This document shows positions 23,601-32,405 of a stretch of DNA of 36,435 bases, piece by piece. The stretch lies in assembly GCA_003153435.1 (NCBI GenBank), contig PLYR01000098.1, positions 1 to 36,435 on the forward strand, given 5' to 3'. Position numbers and translations under genes: made by a program. Under the pieces are notes generated by a model. The model was not told where the DNA came from and did no database searches. It saw nothing but the letters and a program-made list of their open reading frames with translations. This DNA comes from Bacteroidota bacterium (lineage in GTDB: Bacteria > Bacteroidota > Bacteroidia > Palsa-965). Each line of letters begins with the position of its first letter. Position 1 is the first letter of the stretch.

Positions 23601-25118
23601 ATGCCTACGATGATCAACTACGGCAAGCTCGCTTTTTGTTTTTTTTTCCTAGCTCATACACTGCAGGGTCAAACAGGCTCTTCATCACTCGGTTCCCTCG
23701 AAGGTAAGCAATACAAGCCCGAAGTGCTTCGTGAGGATTTTAGGATATTGCGTAAAGCCCTTGAAGAAGCACATCCCGGACTTTATATCTACAACAATCG
23801 GCAAAAAATGAATGCTTATTTTGATAGCATCTACTCTTCCATAAACAACCCCGAAACTGAGCTACAGTTCTATTCAACAATTTCAGCCTGTATCAGCAAG
23901 ATCGGTTGTGGGCATACACCCTGTTTTCTTCCCAAGGAATTTGTTCGGGACTTTGAAGACCTGAAGTGTCTCCTCTTCCCGTTAAAAGTTAAGATTCTTG
24001 ACAGGAGGATATTTGTCCAGGCAAATTATTCGACTGACAGCAGTATAGTTCCTGGTGCTGAGATCAAATCTATCAACGGAGAACCGGCATCCTCTATTAT
24101 TGACCGGATCATTACTCATCTTTCTTCCGATGGATATAACCTTTCCTTAAAATATCATCTTTTGGAAGAAGACTTTGCCCATTATTATGCGGAGCTAATC
24201 AATCAACCCCTCTGGTTCCGCATTCAATATTCTCTACCCGAATCCCCATTACTCACCGAGCATATATTCCCGGCTCTTTATTATCCACAGATCGAACAGA
24301 TTGCTGAAATGCGCTTTGGAAAAAATGTACTCACCCCACCAAAGGAAAAGCCTCTGGAGTTTCAACTCACCGCTGATAAAATCGGTTTACTCAGGATCAC
24401 TTCATTCGATGGAAGAGATATTTCCCATGCGGGTCAGCATTTCCACAGCTTCATAAGGAATGTATTTGATTCCCTTCGACAAAAGGGAGTAAACGACCTC
24501 GTCATTGACCTCCGGAACAATGTAGGCGGAGATGATGATTATGGTTGGTACCTGTATTCATTTCTTTCTGATACCGCATTTCGGTATTATAAAAGAGTTG
24601 AACTTTCAACTGACAAGCGCTTCTCTATCCTCCGTTATACTTCACACCCTTTATGTATCAATTTTATGCATATGTTTTCAAAGCGGGACAAGGAAGGCCA
24701 TATCCTATGGACTCACGGATCATATACGCATGTCCATCAACCCAATAAATATAATTATTGGGGAAAGGTCTGGATTCTGATCAATGGTGAAAGTTTTTCC
24801 ACCACGGCAGAATTTGCATCTATGGTTCATGCACATAACAAAGGTTTATTTGTTGGGGAAGAAACAGGAGGTGCTTCGGAAGGAGATAATAGCGGAATGG
24901 AAATACTCCTGACACTTCCGGGTACACACCTGAGAATTAGAATTCCGCTATTCAGGTATATCTCTGCGATAAATGATCCGATACTAAAAGGGCGGGGAAT
25001 CATACCTGACTACACGATTCAGCCTACGATTGAGGATGTCATTCAAAAAAAGGATCCTGAAAAAGATTTTCTGCTCACCTTGATAAGAAGCCGAAACTGT
25101 AAGGGTTGTGGCAGGTAA
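23601..25118 (+). CDS. Secreted S41 family peptidase
   Basis: I start at the ATG at 23601 (505 residues); the ATG at 23610 is equally possible. A signal peptide follows (GKLAFCFFFLAHTLQGQ). The C-terminal half is an S41 / tail-specific protease core: VNDLVIDLRNNVGGDDDYG, then WILINGESFSTTAEF with the likely nucleophile Ser400 (in S-F-S-T), then FVGEETGGASEG. The N-terminal half has the helical LREDFRILRKALEEAHPGLY segment usual for Bacteroidota S41 proteins. A short PDZ-like stretch (PGAEIKSINGEPASSI) precedes the core. S41 peptidases cleave at exposed C-termini; the substrate is unknown. It converges with paaY, 13 nt between ends. Confidence 0.82.
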   Translation: MPTMINYGKLAFCFFFLAHTLQGQTGSSSLGSLEGKQYKPEVLREDFRILRKALEEAHPGLYIYNNRQKMNAYFDSIYSSINNPETELQFYSTISACISKIGCGHTPCFLPKEFVRDFEDLKCLLFPLKVKILDRRIFVQANYSTDSSIVPGAEIKSINGEPASSIIDRIITHLSSDGYNLSLKYHLLEEDFAHYYAELINQPLWFRIQYSLPESPLLTEHIFPALYYPQIEQIAEMRFGKNVLTPPKEKPLEFQLTADKIGLLRITSFDGRDISHAGQHFHSFIRNVFDSLRQKGVNDLVIDLRNNVGGDDDYGWYLYSFLSDTAFRYYKRVELSTDKRFSILRYTSHPLCINFMHMFSKRDKEGHILWTHGSYTHVHQPNKYNYWGKVWILINGESFSTTAEFASMVHAHNKGLFVGEETGGASEGDNSGMEILLTLPGTHLRIRIPLFRYISAINDPILKGRGIIPDYTIQPTIEDVIQKKDPEKDFLLTLIRSRNCKGCGR

Positions 25119-25131
25119 TAATTTGTCGGAG

Positions 25132-25731
25132 CTATCCCTTCTCCGTTTTCCAGGTTTTATAGTTCCCGGTTTGTATTGCACGATTTGCCTCGGGTTCCCG
25201 GAGAGGTTCGCACGGCCGGAGACTTTCCTTGCAGTCTTTGGGCAGATTCCGGTAGATATCCGTCCCGGATGTTTTCCAGGCAATCATTTTATCTGACACG
25301 TCTTTGATAATCTTTGCCGGACTCCCTACCACCACTTTTCGATCCGGAATAATCATTCCCTCCGGAATGAAAGTGAGAGAGCCAATAATGCAATCATCTC
25401 CGATCACTACATTATCCATTACCACACTATTCATCCCAATCAGCACATTTTTTCCAAGGCTTGCACCATGAATAATTGCTCCGTGCCCAATATGGGATCC
25501 TTCTTTCAGAATTACGGTCGCTCCAGGGAACATATGAATGGTACAATTCTCCTGAACATTACAACCGTCTTCAATCAAAATTTGTCCCCAGTCCCCTCTC
25601 AAAGCAGCACCCGGTCCTATATAAACATCCTTTCCAATAATTACATTTCCTGTAACGGTTGCATTCGGATGGATAAATGCACTCTCATGCACCACCGGTT
25701 TGATTCCATTGAATTCAAAGATATTTGCCAT
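25132..25731 (-). CDS. paaY: PaaY, hexapeptide-repeat thioesterase of the phenylacetate pathway
   Basis: A 199-residue left-handed beta-helix protein of the gamma-carbonic-anhydrase-like family. Hexapeptide turns run through residues about 10-130 (IHPNATVTGNVIIGKDVYIGPG and following). Three His residues suitable for metal binding are visible (IHMFPG, HIGHGAIIHG). The C-terminal extension with GTDIYRNLPKDCKESLRPCEPL is typical of PaaY rather than of general carbonic anhydrases. PaaY hydrolyses CoA esters that would otherwise accumulate in phenylacetate breakdown. It is the last gene of the operon, 21 nt after paaJ. Confidence 0.85.
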   Translation of the reverse strand: MANIFEFNGIKPVVHESAFIHPNATVTGNVIIGKDVYIGPGAALRGDWGQILIEDGCNVQENCTIHMFPGATVILKEGSHIGHGAIIHGASLGKNVLIGMNSVVMDNVVIGDDCIIGSLTFIPEGMIIPDRKVVVGSPAKIIKDVSDKMIAWKTSGTDIYRNLPKDCKESLRPCEPLREPEANRAIQTGNYKTWKTEKG

Positions 25732-25752
25732 TTCGGTTCGGGTGAATAAATG

Positions 25753-26958
25753 CTAAACTCTTTCTATGATTACGGCATAACCTTGTCCTACCCCGATACA
25801 CATTGTTACCAATGCATATTTCTTGTTTTGCTTCTGCAATTCGATCGATGCCGAATTGAGAATCCTTGCGCCGCTCATCCCCAAAGGATGACCGAGCGCG
25901 ATGGCTCCTCCATTCGGGTTAATCCGTGGATCATTATCGGCAAGCCCCCAGCTTCGGATGCAGGCCAGGCTTTGCGCCGAAAAAGCCTCATTGAGTTCAA
26001 TAATATCCATATCCTTCATGGTAAGACCTGCTTTTTTAAGAGCTTTATTACTGGCTTCCACAGGACCAATGCCCATAATACGAGGTTCAACACCGACGGC
26101 TCCGGAGCTTACAATTCTGGATCGGGGCACCAATCCAAATTGTTTAATAGCTGATTCAGAAGCTAACAGGAGAGCCGCAGCCCCGTCATTTAATCCGGAA
26201 GCATTTCCAGCAGTAACGGTCCCATTTTTCCTGAAGGATGGCTTTAACTTTCCAAGAACTTCCAGAGTCGTGTCCGGTTTTATAAATTCGTCACGATCGA
26301 AAAGTTTAGGATCTCCTTTACGTTGAGGAATCTGTACCCCTATGATCTCTTCCGCAAATCGGCCCGTCTGTTGCGCCTTCATCGCTTTCATTTGGGAGTT
26401 GAATGCGAACAAATCCTGATCTTCACGCTTTATTCCATCACGATCTGCCAAATTTTCAGCAGTCTCTCCCATGGCATCCACACCATATTTCTCTTTCATG
26501 ACCGGGTTTATGAAACGCCAGCCAAAGCTCGTATCAAACATTTGAGCATCTCTTCCGAAAGCAGTGCTCGTTTTTGAAATAACCCAGGGGCCCCGGGTCA
26601 TATTTTCAACCCCTCCTGAGATCATTAACTCTGCATCACCACACTGAATATTCCTTGCAGCCGACATACTCGCCGACAATCCTGAGGCGCAAAGACGGTT
26701 TACTGTTTCGCCTGGAACGGAATATGGCAATCCGGCAAGCAGCAGGGCCATCCTTGCCACATTACGGTTGTCTTCTCCCGACTGATTCGCACAACCAAAA
26801 ATAACATCATCGATGAATGCAGGGTCAATCGAAGAATTTCTTTTCATCAACTCCCTGATCACCAGCGCTGCCAGATCATCCGTACGCACAACAGATAATG
26901 ACCCACCCAGATTCCCTATCGGGGTTCGGATTCCATCAATGATATAGGCTGTTTTCAT
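25753..26958 (-). CDS. paaJ: 3-oxoadipyl-CoA / 3-oxo-5,6-dehydrosuberyl-CoA thiolase PaaJ
   Basis: A 401-residue thiolase. The acyl-accepting Cys90 is in VNRLCASGL, the base His357 in GGAIALGHPLG and Cys387 in MCIGVGQG. It cleaves 3-oxoadipyl-CoA to acetyl-CoA and succinyl-CoA and the ring-opened C8 intermediate in the same pathway. The sequence GVENMTRGPWV and the operon position fit the 3-oxoadipyl-CoA subgroup (PaaJ/PcaF). A general acetyl-CoA acyltransferase is the alternative, but no other beta-oxidation locus is near. It follows paaI by 21 nt. Confidence 0.88.
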   Translation of the reverse strand: MKTAYIIDGIRTPIGNLGGSLSVVRTDDLAALVIRELMKRNSSIDPAFIDDVIFGCANQSGEDNRNVARMALLLAGLPYSVPGETVNRLCASGLSASMSAARNIQCGDAELMISGGVENMTRGPWVISKTSTAFGRDAQMFDTSFGWRFINPVMKEKYGVDAMGETAENLADRDGIKREDQDLFAFNSQMKAMKAQQTGRFAEEIIGVQIPQRKGDPKLFDRDEFIKPDTTLEVLGKLKPSFRKNGTVTAGNASGLNDGAAALLLASESAIKQFGLVPRSRIVSSGAVGVEPRIMGIGPVEASNKALKKAGLTMKDMDIIELNEAFSAQSLACIRSWGLADNDPRINPNGGAIALGHPLGMSGARILNSASIELQKQNKKYALVTMCIGVGQGYAVIIERV

Positions 26959-26979
26959 TTATTCTGGATATTAAATTCG

Positions 26980-27417
26980 TTATTCTTTTACATCACCCGG
27001 AAACCATTCCTTAGAGGTACGGTAAACTGTTCCCTTGAAGAGTGCAACAATCTGCTGGTCTTCTTTGCTTACAGTTACCTCGTATATTCCAATTTTATTG
27101 GACAGGCTCAGCTCTTTTGCCGAAGCAATAATAATATCTCCTTCCTTTAGCGATTCAGTATGAGAAATGCTTGTCTCGATAGACACTGCTTTACGGCCGT
27201 GGGAGTTGGAAGCAAAAGCCAAAGCACTGTCGGCGAGAGAATAGGTTATTCCTCCATGGGCTATTCCAAATCCATTGAGCATTTCTTTCCGGATGGTCAT
27301 TTTCAAGACTGAAGTCCCCTCGCCAGTTGTTATCCTCTCAATTCCCAGCCATTTGCTGAACCAATCCTTGTCGTACATTTCATTGACTACGGATTCTGCT
27401 AAACTTACTTTACCCAT
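26980..27417 (-). CDS. paaI: Hydroxyphenylacetyl-CoA thioesterase PaaI
   Basis: A hot-dog-fold thioesterase of 145 residues. The frame extends further upstream, but I choose the ATG at 27417 (MGKVSLAESVVNEMY) because it overlaps the ogt stop by 8 nt and starts where hot-dog similarity begins. The active-site segment NGFGIAHGGITYSLADSALAFASNS is the PaaI signature, containing the catalytic Asp after the HGG turn. It releases CoA from dead-end hydroxyphenylacetyl-CoA and related esters. The overlap ATG-G-GTAA suggests translational coupling to ogt. Confidence 0.85.
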   Translation of the reverse strand: MGKVSLAESVVNEMYDKDWFSKWLGIERITTGEGTSVLKMTIRKEMLNGFGIAHGGITYSLADSALAFASNSHGRKAVSIETSISHTESLKEGDIIIASAKELSLSNKIGIYEVTVSKEDQQIVALFKGTVYRTSKEWFPGDVKE

Positions 27418-27919
27418 GAGCCTCCTCGTTTTGAAATGAATTGAATAAATCTGTTTTGGAAAGATTCCTTTCAAATTCCAGTAGCCATTTTTTCTTTTCC
27501 ATACCTCCTGAATATCCAACGAGGCTTCCACCCGATCCTATAACTCTATGACACGGAACAATGATAGCAACAGGGTTTTTTCCATTGGCATTGCCAACAG
27601 CTCTGGTAGCATTCGGATCACCAAGCGCAGTCGCAATGGTAAGGTAAGAAACTGTTTCACCAAACGGAATCTTCAGGAGTTCCTTCCATACACTGAGTTG
27701 GAATGGTGTTCCTTCCAGGTCCAGTTTCAGACGAAATGGCTCTTTACTTCCTGAAAAAAATGCATCCAGCTGCTCTTTGCATTCGTTCAACACCGGAGCG
27801 GTCGATGTATTTTCAACAGGTTGATTGGTGAAAGAGAGTGCACAAAGGCCTTGCCCGGTAGCTCTCAATTCAAGCCAACCCATAGGACTCTTATACCCCA
27901 TAATCATTTGAGAATCCAT
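27410..27919 (-). CDS. ogt: Methylated-DNA--protein-cysteine S-methyltransferase (Ogt type)
   Basis: A 169-residue DNA alkyltransferase that removes alkyl groups from O6-alkylguanine and O4-alkylthymine by transferring them to its own Cys, a one-shot suicide reaction. The acceptor is Cys123 in VPCHRVIG, followed by GSLVGYSGGMEKKKWLLEFE. The helix-turn-helix segment FGETVSYLTIATALGDPNATRAVGNANGKNP contains the Arg finger and Asn used in base flipping. There is no Ada regulatory domain. It begins 1 nt after the paaH stop and overlaps paaI by 8 nt, so it is firmly embedded in the phenylacetate operon. This pathway makes reactive epoxides, which may explain the placement. Confidence 0.9.
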   Translation of the reverse strand: MDSQMIMGYKSPMGWLELRATGQGLCALSFTNQPVENTSTAPVLNECKEQLDAFFSGSKEPFRLKLDLEGTPFQLSVWKELLKIPFGETVSYLTIATALGDPNATRAVGNANGKNPVAIIVPCHRVIGSGGSLVGYSGGMEKKKWLLEFERNLSKTDLFNSFQNEEAHG

Positions 27920-27920
27920 A

Positions 27921-29093
27921 TCAGCTAATTGCCTTTTGCTTATTTGCGACCCATTGTTTCAAAAGAATGCAGGGCCTGTAACGATCTTCCTGATAATCCG
28001 AGTAAAGAGTAGAAAGTGTTTCCAATACCTCTTCAAGCCCAATCTCATCCGCCCAGGCCAGAAGTCCTTTAGGATAATTCACTCCTTTGGTCATTGCCAG
28101 CTCAATATCCTCTTTCGAACCAACACCCAGGTAAACGGAATCGATGGCTTCGTTGATCAGCATGGCCAACACCCGCTTAAAAATTATTTTCCCAAGCTTC
28201 GCATTCTTCTCAGGAAGGGGCATTGCGACACCTTCTCCATATTGATAATATCCACTTCCTGATTTACGACCGAAGAGCCTGGCTTCATATAATCTTTTCT
28301 GAGTCAGAGAGGGTTTGAACCGGGGTTCATAGAAAAACTGTTCCCAAACCGATTCAGTTACTTTATAGTTTATATCGTTTCCTATAAAATCCATTAATTC
28401 AAAAGGGCCCATTTTAAATCCGCCAAACTCTTTCATTGCCCAATCGATTGTGGCAAAACCAGCAATGCCTTCTTCATAGATCCGTATACTTTCTCCATAA
28501 AATGATCTTGCCACTCTGTTCACAATAAAACCGGGAGTGTCCTTAGCAAGCACGCAGACCTTGCCCCAGGAAGAAATTAATTCCTTGCATTGTTCCGGAA
28601 GTGTGGCTTTGGTGGTAATCCCTGGAATGACTTCGACCAATGGCATATGGGTAGCAGGATTAAAAAAATGGATTCCAATCACTCTAGTGCTATCTAAACA
28701 GGCAGAGGCGATTGATGCAATCGAAAGAGAGGAGGTATTGCTGGCCAGAACACACTCTTTGCTAACTACCCCTTCCAGCTCCGTGAACAGTTTTCGCTTT
28801 ACCTGAAGATCTTCAACGATTGCTTCGATAATCAACCCACAACGGTTCAAATGTTTTAATCCGGTTTCGTAAGCTATCTTGGAGTTGATTTCTGCAGCCA
28901 CCCCCGCGGTTATTTTTTGCTTCTCAACCAATTTTGTTAATGAGGAGGAAAGATTGCCTTTGGCTCTTTCCAGGGCCTCGGAGCTTGTATCAAACACAAT
29001 AACATGATGGCCGGCAGTGGCCGCCACCTGAGCAATTCCGGCGCCCATGGCTCCTGATCCAACAATTCCAATGACTGTATTCTTAGAGAACAT
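27921..29093 (-). CDS. paaH: 3-hydroxyadipyl-CoA dehydrogenase PaaH
   Basis: A 390-residue 3-hydroxyacyl-CoA dehydrogenase. The NAD-binding motif GIVGSGAMGAGIAQ lies at residues 9-22, catalytic-region Ser and His residues are visible in ASNTSSLSI and GIHFFNPATHMPLVEVI, and a C-terminal dimerisation domain follows (GPFELMDFIGND, then a second helical copy from about 290). It oxidises 3-hydroxyadipyl-CoA to 3-oxoadipyl-CoA with NAD. The two-domain length, longer than short 285-residue dehydrogenases, fits PaaH. Located between paaG (27 nt upstream) and ogt (1 nt downstream). A butyryl-type substrate is possible but not favoured by context. Confidence 0.86.
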   Translation of the reverse strand: MFSKNTVIGIVGSGAMGAGIAQVAATAGHHVIVFDTSSEALERAKGNLSSSLTKLVEKQKITAGVAAEINSKIAYETGLKHLNRCGLIIEAIVEDLQVKRKLFTELEGVVSKECVLASNTSSLSIASIASACLDSTRVIGIHFFNPATHMPLVEVIPGITTKATLPEQCKELISSWGKVCVLAKDTPGFIVNRVARSFYGESIRIYEEGIAGFATIDWAMKEFGGFKMGPFELMDFIGNDINYKVTESVWEQFFYEPRFKPSLTQKRLYEARLFGRKSGSGYYQYGEGVAMPLPEKNAKLGKIIFKRVLAMLINEAIDSVYLGVGSKEDIELAMTKGVNYPKGLLAWADEIGLEEVLETLSTLYSDYQEDRYRPCILLKQWVANKQKAIS

Positions 29094-29120
29094 ACCTGCT
29101 TAGATTGATTCGTAATGAAA

Positions 29121-29897
29121 TTACTCTCCTTTAAATATTGGTTTTCTTTTCTCTAAAAAAGCCTTCACTCCTTCTTTATAATCATAAGAGTCGGCTGCCG
29201 CTACTTGTCCGTCGCGCTCCGCCTCCAATTGATTTGCCAGTGTTGAAAAAAGGCTGTGATTCAATAATCTTTTAGTAAGGCCTATCCCTTTAGTTGGCAT
29301 TTCGGAAAGTGTCCGGGCCAGAGCCAAAGCTTCATTCTGAAGTGTGAGATCATCGGATACTTTATAAATCATTCCCATCTGAAGTGCATCCGTTGCAGAA
29401 ACCTTATCACCCAGCATCATGAGAGCAGAAGCTTTCCCAAACCCGATGAGACGGGGAAGAAAGAAGGTTCCTCCACTGTCTGGTATAAGTCCGATTTTAC
29501 TGAATGCCTGAATGAAAGAAGCGGAATGAGCTCCAACGACCACATCACAGGCTAATGCAATATTTGCGCCGGCGCCGGCGGCAACGCCATTGACGGCACA
29601 CACAACGGGCTTTTCAACTTCACGGATTTTCCTGATTATGGGATTATAATGTTCTCTAACAATTCTTTCAATCCCGGGTCCCTCCGAATCGAGAGCTTCC
29701 GTAAGATCCTGTCCGGCACAGAAAGCTTTCCCCTCCCCGGTGAGCAATATGGCACGGATATTTTTATCCTGTCCCGCTTTATCAAGAGCCGCCTGAAGCT
29801 CCAAGGCCATCTCCCGGTTAAAACTGTTGAATTTATCCGGGCGGTTAAGGGTTAGTTTAACAACTTGTTCGAAGATTTCTGTTTTAATGAAAGCCAT
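29121..29897 (-). CDS. paaG: 1,2-epoxyphenylacetyl-CoA isomerase PaaG
   Basis: A crotonase-fold isomerase that turns the ring epoxide into 2-oxepin-2(3H)-ylidene-CoA. I prefer the ATG at 29897 (MAFIKTEIFEQVVKL, 258 residues); an ATG at 29918 would overlap paaD by 10 nt. The oxyanion-hole segments are FCAGQDL and GVAAGAGANIALACD. The catalytic Asp lies in KIGLIPDSGGTF (Asp140 from the chosen start), the single acid expected of PaaG isomerases. It is followed by paaH and preceded by paaD in the operon. Confidence 0.87.
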   Translation of the reverse strand: MAFIKTEIFEQVVKLTLNRPDKFNSFNREMALELQAALDKAGQDKNIRAILLTGEGKAFCAGQDLTEALDSEGPGIERIVREHYNPIIRKIREVEKPVVCAVNGVAAGAGANIALACDVVVGAHSASFIQAFSKIGLIPDSGGTFFLPRLIGFGKASALMMLGDKVSATDALQMGMIYKVSDDLTLQNEALALARTLSEMPTKGIGLTKRLLNHSLFSTLANQLEAERDGQVAAADSYDYKEGVKAFLEKRKPIFKGE

Positions 29898-29908
29898 TGC
29901 GCTTGTTT

Positions 29909-30394
29909 TCAGATGCATTTAAAATAATCAAAAGGCTCTTTGCAGTCAAGACACTTGTAAAGTGCTTTACAGGCTGTAGATCCGAACTGTGAAACCATTT
30001 CCACATGTTTGGAGCCACATCGTGGGCAAGATAGATTTTTTGGTTTTCCAGTGAGTGTGCCTTTATCAACGGTGGATTTCTCGGGCGGGGCTATGCCATA
30101 CTTCCTTAATTTTTCTTTCGCTCCTTCTGTAATCCAATCCGTCGTCCATGCAGGTGAGTAGATCAGATTTACTTTCACCTTATCCATTCCTTTCTCGTGA
30201 AGCAGGGAAACGATGTCTTGCTCAATCACTTTCATCGCAGGGCATCCGGAATAGGTGGGAGTGATATCAATTGTAATTTGTTCACCTTCTACCCGAACAT
30301 CCCGCAGGATACCTAGCTCTTCAATTGAAATTACAGGAATTTCGGGATCAGGAATAACCGAAAGGATACGCTTTATTTCAAGAGGATCTACCAC
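29909..30394 (-). CDS. paaD: 1,2-phenylacetyl-CoA epoxidase subunit PaaD
   Basis: A 161-residue protein of the MIP18/SufT-like fold plus a C-terminal zinc ribbon (CPRCGSKHVE and CLDCKEP). The segment PTYSGCPAMKVIEQDI is the conserved PaaD core with an invariant Cys. It is required for maturation or function of the epoxidase, though its exact role is less well understood than that of the other subunits. The start codon is GTG at 30394, overlapping the paaC stop by 7 nt, which indicates coupled translation. Confidence 0.9.
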   Translation of the reverse strand: MVDPLEIKRILSVIPDPEIPVISIEELGILRDVRVEGEQITIDITPTYSGCPAMKVIEQDIVSLLHEKGMDKVKVNLIYSPAWTTDWITEGAKEKLRKYGIAPPEKSTVDKGTLTGKPKNLSCPRCGSKHVEMVSQFGSTACKALYKCLDCKEPFDYFKCI

Positions 30395-31146
30395 TTTGCC
30401 TCCGGATAGGTTCGATGTAAATGCTGCATTTCAGCGAGCAGGAATCCGAGGAGTTCTGAGTGCTTTGCTTCTCGGCTGCCACTCTGTTGCCAGGCATTAG
30501 CAGGGATAGTCAGATTTGCTTTTACAAATATCTGTTCCACATTTTTCAACCATGTGGGTTGCATTTTCTCAAGGTCCGTGGCAATTCCTGCTTTCACGAG
30601 ATCTTTATCATCCGGGTTCATGGCAAACATATCTGCAGTGAAACGCCAGAGCTGATTGAGAGCGTTTTGTGTACGGTTATGGCTTTCTTCCGTCCCGTCG
30701 CCAAGGCGCTCCACCCAGGCTCTCGAGTGCCGGAGATGATAAGTGGCTTCTTTTAATCCTTTAGCTGCAAGTGCAGCAAGAGTCTCATCAGTTGATTTTG
30801 AAAGAGATTCATAAAGCAGAACATCGAAGTTATCGGAAAGAAATTGCCTGACGATGGTTTGAGCAAAATCTCCATTGGGTTGCTCTGAAAGAAGTGAATT
30901 GTAGTATTCACGTTCATTACGCATATAGGCCAGATCATCTTCCGTTCTGCCCTTTCCTTCCACCTTTGCGGCGTATATCAACAATGAATTCGCTTGTCCG
31001 ATCAGATCCAGTGCGATATTCGTAAGGGCAATATCTTCTTCCAGATAAGGAGCATGGCCCGACCACTCGGAGAGCCGATGTCCAAGAACCAGGTTTGTAT
31101 CTGCAAGCCGGAGGATATAATTGAAAAGTGCTGCTTTGTTAGCCAT
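30388..31146 (-). CDS. paaC: 1,2-phenylacetyl-CoA epoxidase structural subunit PaaC
   Basis: A 252-residue all-helical, ferritin-like protein that forms the heterodimer with the catalytic PaaA but does not hold the working di-iron site. The N-terminal NYILRLADTNLVLGHRLSEW segment and LRHSRAWVERLGDGTEES are family signatures. It starts 2 nt after the paaB stop and ends inside paaD. Confidence 0.9.
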   Translation of the reverse strand: MANKAALFNYILRLADTNLVLGHRLSEWSGHAPYLEEDIALTNIALDLIGQANSLLIYAAKVEGKGRTEDDLAYMRNEREYYNSLLSEQPNGDFAQTIVRQFLSDNFDVLLYESLSKSTDETLAALAAKGLKEATYHLRHSRAWVERLGDGTEESHNRTQNALNQLWRFTADMFAMNPDDKDLVKAGIATDLEKMQPTWLKNVEQIFVKANLTIPANAWQQSGSREAKHSELLGFLLAEMQHLHRTYPEAKW

Positions 31147-31148
31147 GA

Positions 31149-31439
31149 TTACATGTGTGTGATGCCTTCCGGAATAATATAAAATGTTGGATGACGGTAG
31201 ATCTTATCGTTAGCTGGTTCGAAGAACGGTCCGATATCTTCCGGAGAAGAGGACACGATATAATTCGAAGGAACAACCCAGAGATTGGTTCCCTCATTAC
31301 GACGGGTATAAACATCTCTTGCATTCTGTAAGGCCAGTTCTCTGTCATGAGCGTGTACACTGCCACAATGACGATGTGGCTGACCTGGTTTTGATTGAAC
31401 GAATACTTCCCAGAGTATTCCTTGTGTATCTTTTGACAT
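31149..31439 (-). CDS. paaB: 1,2-phenylacetyl-CoA epoxidase subunit PaaB
   Basis: A 96-residue subunit that bridges two PaaAC units and is needed for assembly. ILWEVFVQSKPGQPHRHCGS near the N-terminus and NARDVYTRRNEGTNLWVV are diagnostic. The normal length for the family is about 95 residues. Spaced 24 nt after paaA and 2 nt before paaC. Confidence 0.93.
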   Translation of the reverse strand: MSKDTQGILWEVFVQSKPGQPHRHCGSVHAHDRELALQNARDVYTRRNEGTNLWVVPSNYIVSSSPEDIGPFFEPANDKIYRHPTFYIIPEGITHM

Positions 31440-31463
31440 ATACTTTATTTTGCTTGTTCTTAT

Positions 31464-32405
31464 TTATTCAGCCATTAATACTTCCCGGTGTTTTTCAGCA
31501 TAGGCATTCGCAGCTTCACGCACCCAGGCTCCTGCTTTATGGGCATCGGTCCTTGCCTGCAAACGTTCTTTGTTACAGGGACCGTTACCTGCGATTACCT
31601 GATAAAATTCATCCCAGTTGGGAGTACCAAAATCATATCCTTTCTTGGATTCATTCCATTTCAGGTCTGCATCCGGCACTGTCAATCCGATAAGCTCAGC
31701 CTGAGGAAGAGTCTGATTCACAAATTTCTGACGGAGTTCATCATTCGATTCCCGTTTGATCTTCCACTTGATTGCATTGGCCGTGTTGGGCGATTTGTCA
31801 TCTGTCGGACCAAACATCATGAGTGAAGGCCACCACCAACGGTTCATAGCATCCTGGGCCATTGCTTTCTGGGCAGGAGTTCCTTTGGCCAACACACACA
31901 TAATCTCATATCCCTGACGCTGATGAAAACTTTCTTCTTTACAAATACGGACCATTGCACGGGCATAGGGACCATAAGAGGTACGTTGAAGCATAACCTG
32001 GTTCATAATCGCTGCTCCATCTACAAGCCATCCGATGGCTCCGATGTCGGCCCAGGTTAAGGTAGGATAATTGAAAATACTGGAGTACTTAGCCTTTCCA
32101 GTCAGGAGTTGATCAATCAGTTCTTCTCTGGAGATGCCGAGTGTTTCGGCAGAGCTGTATAGGTATAGTCCATGACCGCCTTCATCCTGTACTTTCGCGA
32201 GCAGCACCATTTTGCGTCTCAGGCTAGGGGCACGGGTAATCCAGTTGCCCTCAGGGAGCATACCCACGATTTCGGAATGAGCATGTTGAGATATCTGCCT
32301 GATTAGATGCTTGCGATAGTTATCAGGCATCCAATCTTTGGGCTCTATACTTTCATTCCGTGCAAGCTTTGCATCGAAGTTTTTTTCAAGTTCAGCGCTA
32401 TCCAT
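31464..32405 (-). CDS. paaA: 1,2-phenylacetyl-CoA epoxidase catalytic subunit PaaA
   Basis: A 313-residue ferritin-like di-iron monooxygenase subunit that inserts one oxygen atom across the ring of phenylacetyl-CoA. Likely iron ligands are visible in [10 protein letters not shown] (Glu45), [12 protein letters not shown] (Glu75, His78) and [11 protein letters not shown] (Glu158, His161), the paired Glu-x-x-His pattern of bacterial multicomponent monooxygenases. It is the first gene of the operon. The upstream gap of 223 nt separates it from the end of the histidine operon on the same strand. Confidence 0.94.
   Translation of the reverse strand: MDSAELEKNFDAKLARNESIEPKDWMPDNYRKHLIRQISQHAHSEIVGMLPEGNWITRAPSLRRKMVLLAKVQDEGGHGLYLYSSAETLGISREELIDQLLTGKAKYSSIFNYPTLTWADIGAIGWLVDGAAIMNQVMLQRTSYGPYARAMVRICKEESFHQRQGYEIMCVLAKGTPAQKAMAQDAMNRWWWPSLMMFGPTDDKSPNTANAIKWKIKRESNDELRQKFVNQTLPQAELIGLTVPDADLKWNESKKGYDFGTPNWDEFYQVIAGNGPCNKERLQARTDAHKAGAWVREAANAYAEKHREVLMAE

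Noticed and set aside
27418-27531. Upstream extension of PaaI to 27531
   Set aside because: It would overlap ogt by about 120 nt and adds residues outside the hot-dog domain; the ATG at 27417 gives an 8-nt overlap and normal family length.
29520-29600. GC-rich patch in paaG as a possible transferred segment
   Set aside because: It encodes the conserved Ala/Gly-rich oxyanion-hole region, which explains the base composition.
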